Positions 12,025-24,200 of a DNA stretch of 64,000 nt are shown in pieces (the first letter of the stretch is position 1; each line of letters begins with the position of its first letter). The stretch is taken from NCBI GenBank assembly GCA_963965975.1, contig OZ014411.1, positions 23,605,249-23,669,248 on the forward strand, written 5' to 3'. Position numbers and translations under genes: made by a program. Source of the DNA: Xestospongia bergquistia (lineage: Eukaryota > Porifera > Demospongiae > Haplosclerida > Petrosiidae). The notes beneath the pieces are model-generated. The model was not told where the DNA came from. It did no database searches and was given only the letters and a program-made list of their open reading frames with translations.

Positions 12025-13455
12025 TGGTAAAACTCAAATACATAATCCTAACATCAAAATTCCATCAAAACATATACAGTAACATGTCAATTACTTACTA
12101 TAAAATAAAGACAAGTATAAAATTAAGAATAATCTGAAAAGTACTAAGAAATGAACCAACAACTTCCTAGCAATAGCACCTTCTGAAAGGTCTTTGTCAG
12201 TTGAAGTAGTTAAGAGGTTAAAGATACAGATGTAATACTTAAGTGTGTTTCATAGAGCTTGACAACATAAATGAAGATCCTTTGTCATCTATTTTTATGG
12301 CATACATGTATATATGATACATCATCATGTAAAAATGCACATACCTAATACTCACATAGTTCTTTGAAGTGTTGATTTTTCAGGACATAAACATTTAAAG
12401 CTACTTGGTATATTCTGGTATATCTGATTTCCAGGACAAATTGACTCTTTATTCATGAATGCTTCAAAACGCTCATCAATGTCTATAGATATAATTGTTA
12501 TATTTTATTAGCTCGATATTCCGACAGTAATATCTACAAACTATTACAAGTAAATCCATCAGCATCTAAAATTATAGCCATTATTACATTCAGAAACAAA
12601 ACTACCAACACAAGCACTACCATCTCCTGTATAACCTATGGACAAGCAGGATATGCTTTTTCAAATAGCCGGGCTTTGTATCATCACACTTAGCACCATT
12701 AAAGCATGGAGAAATTTCACTGTAACCATCATCATCATTTTCACAGAAATCCCCATCATATTCTATAAGTTTTAGAAAAACATTTATAACATATTGTTGT
12801 TAGTATATAAAATGAATTGATACTTTTATTACAGTTACAAAGCAATAAAAGAGCATTACTAGATGTATACATTAAACCCTCAGCTGTACAGTATCATCCG
12901 TTTTACACATAAGCAAATAAGTATCTGACAAGTAAAATACATTTAGTTCTTTGTTGTTCTAATGAAACAAAAAGGCAAGTACATTTACATATATTATGGA
13001 ATATATCTATTATATAAATTTAAGTAATTGAAGGAATAATAAAGTACCAATGCTATATAAAATTCGATATATATGTACCTGTGGTTGGATAGCAGAGACA
13101 ACTTTGAGTCTTGGGCCATAATAGTAATAGTAAAGTCTTCTATTACTGATTTTGTTATAATACTCTACACATAAATTGATCCTGAATTCTTAAAGGTACA
13201 TATAGATATTACATCACCCTCAACTGTAACATTTAGTGTGTCTCATGGGTCCGTTATATTCAAACGAATATTGATATATCATTAATAGTATCTATAAACT
13301 TATGAGCACCTTTAATAAGAGGAGCGAAGTTGTCTATGAGAGTCTACAAAATAAATAAATATCTCATCTTAGAAAATAGGATATGTGATCTGGAGATAAG
13401 TAATTGGTTATACCTAGTCCTTTTGGGTATTAAAAAAAGTTCAGTAATTTACTTT
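12025..13455 (-). pseudogene. Decayed 3' part of a D-like gene (cadherin-like, EGF, TM exons)
   Basis: By eye it aligns in order with gene D. About 13340-13455 resembles exon 13, 13075-13335 exon 14, 12825-12945 exon 15, 12610-12765 exon 16, 12540-12610 exon 20, 12350-12485 exon 21, and 12155-12300 the TM exon, with matching intron sequence to about 12025. Frames are broken by indels, and exons 17-19 appear deleted because exon 16 sequence runs straight into exon 20 sequence. It lies just 3' of gene B and 5' of gene A. Confidence 0.7.
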
Positions 13456-13475
13456 GCGTAGATGACATATTTTCA

Positions 13476-13925
13476 GTGTTGTTGGACAGTTTAATGATGA
13501 TACATGGATGGATGGATGTTGAATCCAAGCAATGCCAACCAATTAACACACAAAAGGTTTATTTCAGTACAATTGCTTGTCATTTAGTGTTTCATCAGCC
13601 CTTGCAAGGGTTAAAAGGTGTGTCAGTTTGTCTTGATGAGATACTTGTTATGGATAGTTCTACTGATGAACACCTAGAAAACGTCAGGAACATTTTGAAT
13701 GATTTTCAAGAACCTGGGTTTTAAGCTGAACAAATCAATGTGTAATATTATGTCTCCCAAGGTTGAGTATTTAGGTTATATTATGGAAAAAAGATGGCTT
13801 CCACCCAACTATTGATAAGACTAAAGCAATCAGAGAAGCTGGCATACCTACATGCTTAATGGAACTGAGAGCACTTTTGTGTTAAGTTTCTGCCTAATTT
13901 GAATGACAACTTAAAAAGTTTTTGT
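13476..13925 (+). mobile_element. Ty3/gypsy reverse-transcriptase fragment
   Basis: The plus strand reads GVSVCLDEILVMDSSTDEHL then ENVRNILNDFQEPGF; after a one-base shift KLNKSMCNIMSPKVEYLGYI, and further on traces of HPTIDKTKAIREA. These are the polymerase palm and connection motifs of gypsy-type pol (the canonical LDDILV is LDEILV). Frameshifts and stops mark it as dead. Confidence 0.75.
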
Positions 13926-13929
13926 CAAA

Positions 13930-15017
13930 ATATATCATAACAATTATATATTAATTCTTCTAGCTAAAAAATAAATCTCAATTTTTTATTAAAAATCACA
14001 CACATATTTTTTACTTTAATTAATAAAATGAAGTACTAAGGGATGAAGCAAGGTCAGAGGTGTACAATTAATTATAATATTTGGAGGTTCAGTTCCTGTG
14101 TGTAAGATAAAAATATAATTATTAATATATACTTGATAATTATTATATCATGTAAGAAATTATTTAGCAACTACATATACTTACAACTATTTTATACATT
14201 GATGGACTGTATGTGACTAACATTATATGGGCATATGATGGAGAGTGTCAAATTCGTTTCTATTTCTCAAACAGTATATGTAATAACAAGTTGTGAAACA
14301 TACATAATATTAATTAATTGAAAAAATTCAATAATAATAATAGTTTTGCTTTTTAAATAAAAACATTCGTAAAATGAAAACATAAAAGTTGTTGTCAAAA
14401 AAGGTGATGACAATTATTAATATACATTTAGCTAAGAAAAGTAAATATAAAAATTTAGTAAACTCACTTACACACACACACACACACATTTCCTTAATTA
14501 ATAAGTGTATGTACACATAGTACTAACTAGGTATGAACCAAGGATAGAGGTGCATTGATTGTTATTAAGTATTGAAGTTTCAATTCTTTTGTGTATAATA
14601 AAGATATGCTAATAAATACTTAACTATTTTATCTTGTAAGAAATAATTTAGTAATTACATGTATATACAACAACGTCATACATGGACTGTATATTATATA
14701 TATGAAATATTAAACAAATTCTAATAATTCAAAGAAGACATGCAAGTAATGCATGGTAGTTTTATCATTTCAAGAGTATCAGCACCCTTTGAAGTGATCA
14801 TACACCCTCCACAACTTAAGTTCTTTTTAGACAAACACTTGTGTAAGCATAGTTATCATAAATTAGAAAACAATAATTGACCATACTACTATGAATATTA
14901 ATTTGGATACTTAATTTTTTATGCATATACTAATTGTGTCCTTCTCTATTTCATTTTCTGATGATCACACTAAGGTATTGAATGAGCTACTATTTTGTCT
15001 TACTATTTGGAGTAGGT
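13930..15017. other. Non-coding block with internal duplicates
   Basis: Contains two copies of a block (about 14025-14200 and 14515-14690) also present near 18350-18530, with CA-rich and TA-rich patches. Sequence 14700-15017 matches 18540-18832, so it was copied together with the terminal SMB module. No gene was seen. Confidence 0.5.
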
Positions 15018-15267
15018 TTAAGGAGAAGCAGGATTGCAACCAATATCATCTATATCACTACAACAATCGTTCCATTTGTGACAGTATTCATCACAATGGC
15101 ATCCCTTGTTAGCACATTGTGGTGACAAGGACAATGTACAACATCCAGAATAGCTGAGCTTAAGTGCTAAACACGAACCTAAAATAAAACATGTGAATAC
15201 AATGATTTAATTTCTAGTGCTTATTTACCTCCTGTTGGTGGTATAGGTGAAGGTGTGATTGTTGTGT
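15018..15267 (-). CDS. Gene B exons 41-42: short linker plus terminal SMB module 13 with stop
   Basis: Linker 15229-15267 (39 nt) and SMB 15018-15178. All ten Cys are present (SCLALK, SGCC, PQC, GCHCDEYC, NDCC, IGC), then NPASP and TAA. The sequence beyond the stop still resembles the tail and GTAAGA donor of module 10, so the stop looks like a small indel that made an internal module into the end of the gene. Confidence 0.68.
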
Positions 15268-18200
15268 CTATATAAAAATATAAACAAAATACTTATTGTT
15301 ATATCATGAAAGGTATAATTATCACATCAATAATTGTATATAATTACTATCTCATACGTAAACTGTTAGGAAAAATAAACGAAACTTTATTATCATAATT
15401 TTGACTACACTAGCACAACAGGGTGATTTTTAAGACATACATGAAAAAAAAACATTATCTCAGATGACATACAATGAAAAACAAATTAAATTTTTAAAGA
15501 TAAAATTTTCAGATTTTAATTGCACACTTCAGCATTTGTAATAATCATTATAGTGGTTCAAGTGAAATTTGTAAAATACTACAGTTTTTTCAGTAGTTGT
15601 TTTACTACAGTACTAATTTTGACTGATATATTGTGTGAACTTTTGTGATTTTCTCTTACCAAGTGTATTAGTTGAAGTATGTGTATGAGAGGAAGAAGAA
15701 ACAGGATTACAACCAATATCAGCTATATCACTACAACAATCACTAAAATTATAACAGGTTTGATCACAATAGCATCCATTATTGCTACAAGGTGGTGACA
15801 GAAAAAAATCACAACATCCAGAATAGCTGAGATTGAGTGATAGACAGGAACCTATATTAATTTATAAATGATTACATCTTTTTAATAGCATTTAATAATA
15901 TACCTTGTGGTATAGTTGTTGTCGGTGTAACTATACTGCTACTTAGAGGTAGAATATAATTGGATGATGCACTTGTTGAAAAGGTTGAACTACTATGTAG
16001 AGATGACGAAGTTTCAACACTTGTGTCTATATTAAAAACTAGTAATATAATGAAGAAAATTGTTTAATTTAGTAGACAAAGAAGTAACTAATGCTTAAAA
16101 ACAAATTTGAGATGACATGTAAAGAAAGAAAAGCTTCAAATTATCAAGTATAGATCACAACAGATTTTGTTATTTATTTAGATTACAACAGTTGTTTTCT
16201 TGCAAAAATTTGTGCATACCCCTGAAAAAAACACAGTGGTATTCATACATTATGTAATAGTAATCCAGGATAATTTGTTATTACTATAGTTTTGACTGTA
16301 ACTAAATTTAAAATAAATTAAATGGACACAACATTCACACAACATATTTATATATAACATTTTAGGTATAGTTAGGTTATTGTATTCACTGACAGCTTTG
16401 TAATTACTCACCATTTATGCCAGACCCTGAGCCAGATCCTGATTTTGTATAAAGTTATCCATAAAAGTGAAAAAAAATATAATGAATAAATTACCTAAGC
16501 ATTAATAAGAATCTTTTTTAATTGTTAAATGTCACAAAAAAATTAGTTAGCAGCAAGACTGTTACAATCATGATACACAATTCAAAAAATTAAATTATAG
16601 AGTTATCTCACTGCCTCCCAAGAGTAAAAGTTTAATTGTATATATAAACACTAATTGTATCAGTAACGTCAATTAGTATTAGATTAATATGCACAATCTG
16701 ACAGATGAAATAAAAGTTAAGGAATACTTTTATTAATATGATGTAAAAATTACAATGATCTGTATAAATCACTATATGCAATATTAGAAAGCTACAAATG
16801 ATGCAAATAATTATATTTTATTTATATATGATTCAATCTTTTGAAAATAATTTTAACTAATATATTGTATGAACTTGGATTTTGTCTTACCAGGTATATC
16901 AGTTAGAGTAAATCTTGGAGGAGAAGAAGGATTTACAGGATGACAACCAATGTCAGCAACATCACTACAACAATCGCCTAATTCGTGACAGTATATATCA
17001 CAATAGCATCCATAATTTGAACAAGATGACGATACACAACATCCAGAATAGTTGAGGTTAAGTGATAGACATGAGCCTATATTCATTTACAAATGGTAAC
17101 ATCTTTTTAATAGTATTTAATATACCTTGTGAAACATTTGGTGTTGGCATAACTATCTTGCTACTTACAGATGGAGTAAAAGTGAATGATGTGTTTGCTA
17201 GAAAAGTTGTACTAGTAGTTAGAGATGACGAAGTTTCAACACTGATGTCTATACAAAATAACAATACGATTGGGAATAATTATTTTATTATGTAGACTAA
17301 AAAGTTACCAATGCTTAAAAAAAATTTGAGACACGTGTAATGGAAAGATTGTTTTTATATTATCAATTGTTGAGTCATAACAGATTTTGTTTTGTTTTTT
17401 ATTTAAGATATTTCACATTGGTAATTATCATAATCATACATAATTTTCTTTCGCATACTTGTAAGTAAAAAATTCTAGTAGATGATATATCAAATTGGTA
17501 TTATATGATCATGAGAGCATAAGATCATTAATTAGTTCATAGTTATCAGTTTATATTGCATATTTGCACGATTGATTATACTACAAAGGTGTTTATTCTC
17601 TTGTTCCTGGTAAATTTGATGGAGACAAGAATCTTTCTTTCCATGCATTACCTCTATCCAACAAATTTCAAATGTTGTGAAGATCAGATTGGTAGGAAGA
17701 ATCTTCCCATAAATAAATTTAGGAGAGTGTTCAGTACTTTTTTGTACACTCTTATTCTTCTACACTTTGGCCAGTTAGTTTCTCACAGAAACATTTATTC
17801 TATCTCCATTTATTCAATGATCTTCTTTTTCCATAAGTGATTGGGGAAAAGATGACCATTAGTTTCCAAACACACAGAATCATTTGTGAATGACATTAGT
17901 TGGAAAGAACAAGTTGTTTACAATAAAGCAAAAAATATTGAAGTAAATAAAAATTAAATGGATAATGATGTGGGTTTGCTTAAAGGAAGAGTAAATTACT
18001 TGCAATAAGAGATATTTAACTTCAATAGTTATTGAGTTGTTGAATGAACTTAATACTGCCACTCAATTAGAGTAAATATAATTTCCATAAGATCATGTGC
18101 AAAAGCTACAAGAATAGCTTAGATTAAGTGCTTGACAAGAACCTACATATATCTACAAATGACTATATCTTATTAATAGTGTTAAATTGTCTTATTTCCT

Positions 18201-21200
18201 CCTACAAGTAAAATTTAAATTGCATATACAGTTACTATTTATATCAGTAATGTCAATTGGTATTAGATTGATATGTATAATTTCATAAATGAAAGAGAAC
18301 TAACTAAAAGACTTGCTAAAACTCACACACACACACATTTTACTTTATACAATAAATGTATTTCATATAGTACCAGCTAGGGATGAAGCAAGGTGCATCA
18401 ATTGTTATGGTTCAGTTCCTTTGTATATAATGTAAATATATTAATAAATACTTAATAATAATTTAATCTTATAAGAGATAATGCAGTAATTACATGTATA
18501 TACAACAATGTCATACATGGGATATAGATATTATATTTATGAAATATTAAACAAATTCTAAATTATGCAAAGAAGAAAAGGAATTAATTCATTGCAGTGT
18601 TATCATTTTTAAGGTATCACCACCCTATGATATAACCTTCACTACTTCCTGGAATACTTTTCAGACCAACATTTGTGTAAGCATACTAATCATAAACTAG
18701 AAAACAATAATTAACCATACTACTATGAATAATAATTTAGATGCCTAATTTTTTATGCATATACTACTTGTGTCCTTTGAATTTCATTTTGATGAACACT
18801 AAAGTATTTAATAAGTTAGTGATTTGTCTTACTAGTTGGAGCATGTGTAGGAGAACCAGAATTGCAACCAATATCATCTATATCACTACAACAATCATTC
18901 CATTTGTGACAGTATTCATCACAATAGCATCCATTACTTTCACAATATGGTGACAAGGACAATGTACAACATCCATAATAGCTGAGCTTAAGTGCTAAAC
19001 ATGAACCTAAATAAAACATATAAACACCTTCATCTGATTTGCAGTACCTATTTACTTTGCATAGGTGGCGTATGTGAAGGTGTGATTGTTGTGTCTATAT
19101 AAAAAATGAAAATAAAATGGCAATTGTTATATCATGAAAGGTATAGCTATCATATCAGTAATGGCATATAATTACTACCTCATACATGAACTGTTAGAAA
19201 AAAATAATGAAACCTCATTATCATAATTTTTGAATAGTCTAACACATGATGATGATTTTTAAGATAAATATGACAAATATTATTTCAAAAGACGTGCAAT
19301 AAATGACACATTAGAATTATATTTTATATTTTTGCTCCACAATTCAGTTTTCATAATAATCATTATAATTGCAATTAGTAAAGTAGAGTTATGTTTAGCT
19401 AAAGTAAGGAATTTCATTAAATTATCCTCTTTTTACTACTTAGTCAAGTATTGTGCTATGGAGTCCTATATTTTAATTGTATTGTTTTATGCAAAAATCA
19501 TAGCGTCAAATAAGAATAACTAATGCATATATCTAACATTAAATTTCATTAATCCTAACAACAAATGTTATTGATGAAGGGTGTGACTGGACATATACAA
19601 GGACAACAACATGTAGCAAGATAATGGAATAATAGCAAGCAACGAGTAACACCATTATAATTAAAGGAAAAGTACTTAGTATATCAACACTACACTATCT
19701 AACTAATGTGGTTTCTTAAATATTTTGTCAAGAATTATAAACAAAATTCTACTGTACTCTTGACAATAAGTCAGGTTTTGATTAATCACATTACAAGTAA
19801 AGCTAGTCTCGTGAGTTTATGGTTATAAAATTTTCATTCGTATTAGAAGGTAGTTATCAGCAATTATAATCACATAGAAGCAGTCTATATAAACTTGGAA
19901 TCACCTTAATGCTTAACATTCTAGTTGCTAACACAGTAATAAAATGCACTACATTTTAAGCAATTTAGTATGCTAATAGTTAACACAAGTCAGGTTAAGT
20001 TACATATGTTTTACTGTATTTAATTAACTCCTGTACTTTATTGGAACAATTTTAAAAAATTATTTCCACTAGCATATTCTAATTGATTTTGATCATTTTC
20101 AGTTAAATGTACATGTATTTTGTCAAGTGCTAAAAGACACAGTTTTAAGGCCAAATCAATTAGACTTATTTACTTGGTAGCTTCACTTATAGTTATCACA
20201 AATAAAACTAAAAAATGTAAACTAACTAAGAGGTATATATGATACTACCATTCAAACTGTATGGACTAGGAACTTATTATGAGATTATATATACATATAT
20301 TGTCAAATATTAAATATTATGTTTTATTATATATAATATTATAATATATACTATACATTATATTAATATTATATAATATATTAATAATATTATATTATAT
20401 TACTTTATATTATGTTAATAATATAAAAAACACAACAAGTGACTGGTGTTATCATTTCAAAGGGATCAGAACCATTTATTTTAAACTGTCATTTACCCTT
20501 TGCTGCTTGATAAAGTAGTGGACAATGCTCCTTTTATAAACACAAACTTTTAAAGGCAACTTTATTAGCTTTATTTATTAGCCATTAGAATATAAACAAT
20601 AATTGACCACATTTCTATAAATAATTAATAAGATGTTAAAATTTTAATACATGTGTTCTTTGTATTTCATTTTCTGGTAAACACTGATATATTGCATGAG
20701 CTATTGATTATCTTGACAGTTGGAGTAAGTATAGGAGAAACACCAATATAAGCTATATCTATACAACAGTCATTCCATTTGTGACAATATTGACAACAAT
20801 AAAAGCCATTATTTTTACATTGAGATGCCAAAGACCATGCACTGCTACAATCATGATACACAAATCCAAAAAAAACTTTGAGATAAAGATTTGTCCTATA
20901 GCTTCCTGAGAGTAACAGTTTATTGCACATATAGTTACTACTTGTATCAGTAATGTCAATTGGTTTTATATTGGATATGCAAAATCTCACAAATGAAAGA
21001 GAACTAAAAGAATTCTTTTAGTAACATCTTCGGAAAAATAAAATACAATAATAGATGAACTACAAATCATGTAAATATCACTTGACAAATGGTTTAATCT
21101 TTTGACTGCTTATATTTGCTTAAAAGTAAGCTTGTCTAATGTATTGTATGAACTACTAATTTTTTCTTACCATGTGTATCAGTTGGAGTAACTGTAGAAG

Positions 21201-24200
21201 AAGTAGTGAAAGCAGGAAAACAAAACATTTCAGCTATATCATTGCAACAATCATTATAATAATGACACATTTGATCGCAAAAGCATTCATTAACTGAGCA
21301 AATTGGTGATAAGGACCATACACAACATCCAGAATAGCTGAGACTAAGTGCTAGACATCCTATATATATTAATTTATAAATGGTTAAATATTAATAATAG
21401 TTTTTAACTTACCTTGATGAACAGTTGGTATAGGCGTAACTATACTACCAATTATAGATGATGAAAAAGTATATGAAGTACTTGTTGAAAAAGCTGTACT
21501 TCTAGTTAGAGGGTGTAGAGTTTCAACACTAGTGTCTATATGATACAATTAGCAATAATTATTTATGTAGACTAAGTAATAATCAATACTTAAAAAAACA
21601 CACAAATTTGAGATGACAATAACATTTAATAAAAAGAACCTTAACTAAAAATTAAAATAAATTAAATATACACAGCATTCATGCAACATTTTGAAAATAT
21701 AACATTTTATGTCTAGTCAGGATATTGTACTTTCTGAAAACTTCGTAATTACTCACCATTTATTCCAGAACCTGACCAAGATCCTGATCCGAACCCTGAG
21801 TCAGATCCTAATTTAAACCCTGTACCAGATCCAGATCTAAATCCAGAGTCGGATCCTGATTCTGTATGTAGTGGTCATCACAAATGGAAAAAAAATGACA
21901 ATTTATAAATTTCCTAAGTATCAACAAGATTTTCTATTTTTAAATTCTTAAATGTGACAAAAAAAATCATTTAGCAGCTGTTACAATCATGATACACAAA
22001 TTCAAAAAAATAAACTTGTAGATGAAGAAGGTTTGTCTTACTGCTCCCAAGAGTAAAAGTTTTATTGTATATATAAATTCTACTTGTATTGGTAATGTCA
22101 ATTGGTGTTAGATTAATAAGAAAAATCTCACAACTGAAAAAAGTAAAGGAATGGTCTTATATAATATGTTATTAAAATGAAAATGACATATATTTAAACT
22201 TGTATATGCAATATTAGAAAAACTACAAATGACTTAAATAATGATATTTTATTTGATTTGATGACTAGTTTAATCTTTTGATTAACTTATATTTTGATTG
22301 AAAATAATTTTGGCTAATGTATTGTATGACTACTGTTTTATCTTATCATGTGCATTAGTTGGAATATTTGTAGGAAAGGGAGCATTTTGCAAATTGGTAA
22401 TTATCATAATTATTGATTTACGTTTATGTTTATGAAAATTTTAATGAATAAATTTGTTAAAAAGGTACATAGTATTATTTCATTTTATATTTTATAAGTA
22501 TATATTTGGTAGAATAAAATTTGTTATTACTACTACTCATCCTTTACAAAATCGACCTTTAAATCGCGGATAACTATGAAAAATTTGACAATGGCATATA
22601 TGTTTTACGTAATAGTAATCCAAGATAATTTCTTAATGCTATACGTTTGACTGTAACTAATATTAATGCACATTAAAACAATGTAGAATGTTTAAAATAT
22701 AACATTTTAAGTATAGTTAGGTTTTTATGCTCACTAATAGCATTGTAATCACTCACCATTTATGTCTGACCTTGAGCCAGATCCTGAGTGTAATCCTGAG
22801 CCAGATACTGATCCTATATACAATGGTGCATTAAAAAGAAAAGAAATGACAACAGAAAAATTTCATAAATATCCACAACATTTACTTAGTTAGATTGCTA
22901 AATGAAAACAACTTTGAAAAGCATTGATAGATGTGTAAAGAAATCCTGATTAAATTCCTGATCCTGGTATTTAAAGAAAATGTTTTAAGGATGTATAAGG
23001 GCTAATCAAGGATGTGACAAAGTCAGAGTTAATAGCAAGAATGCCACATAAATTAAAAATATAAAAGTCTAGATAAAGATTTGTCTTACTGCCTCCTGAG
23101 AGTTAAAATTTAATTGCATAAATAGTTGCTACTAGTTTCAATAATCTCAATTGGCATTAGATTGATATGCAAATCTCACAAATGAAAAATGAAAAAGAAC
23201 TATAGGAAAGATTTCTTAATATGTTGTGAAAATTAAAATGAATGCATATAATCTGCTATATTAGAAAACTACAGATGATATAAATAATGATATATTATTT
23301 GACGAATATTTTATTTGTCTTACCAAGTGTTATTGTTGGAGTTCGTGTAGAGGAGGAAGGATTTACAGGGTGACAACCAATGTCAGCTACATCACTACAA
23401 CAATCTCCGATGCTGTGACAGATGTGATCACAAAAGCATCCATTATTCCTACAAGGTGGTGACAAGGACCACAAACAACATCCAGAATAGCTGAGATTAA
23501 GTGCTAGACAAGAACCTATATTAATTTATAAATGGCTATATCCTATAAATAGTGTTTAACTTACCATGAGGAACAGTTGGTGTTGGTGTAACTATACTGC
23601 CACTTAGAGATGGAGTAAAAGTGAGTGATGTGTTTGCTGGAAAAGTTGCAGTATTATTTAGAGATGACAGAGTCTCAACACTTTTGTCTATAAAAAAAAC
23701 AATAGTAATACAATTATAAATAATAATTTTTTATGTAGACTAAGAACTAACCCAAGCTTAAAAAATTTGATATGATGTGTAATGAAAGAAAACTTCAAAT
23801 TATCAAGTATAGATCATTACAGATTATGCTATCTATTTAGATTGTAATAGAATTTGTTTTTTATTTAAAAATTGTAACAATGGTGATAATCACAATCATT
23901 TAAGTTTGGATAGAACACAGCATTAGTTAGATTTAAATTTGAGTGGGATAATCATTCATCATTTATGTCAGACCTTGAGCCAGATTCTGAGTGTAATCCT
24001 GAGCCAAAAATGAAAAAAATGACAATGAAAAATTTAAGAATTGAAGCATTGGTAGTTATCATAAAGTTGGCTTGGGATGTAACATTATCTCCTTTCACAT
24101 GCTTATGAGAAACTTTTTAGTAAAATGTTTTACTTAGTGGATAGATGTGTTGTGGCAATTACCATAAAAAAGTAATTGATTACAATTACCATTACTTCTA

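Noticed and set aside
17556-17840. Plus-strand open frame of 94 codons in a gene B intron
   Set aside because: Part of it recurs in broken form near 24645-24785, so it is more likely a duplicated intron repeat than a gene.
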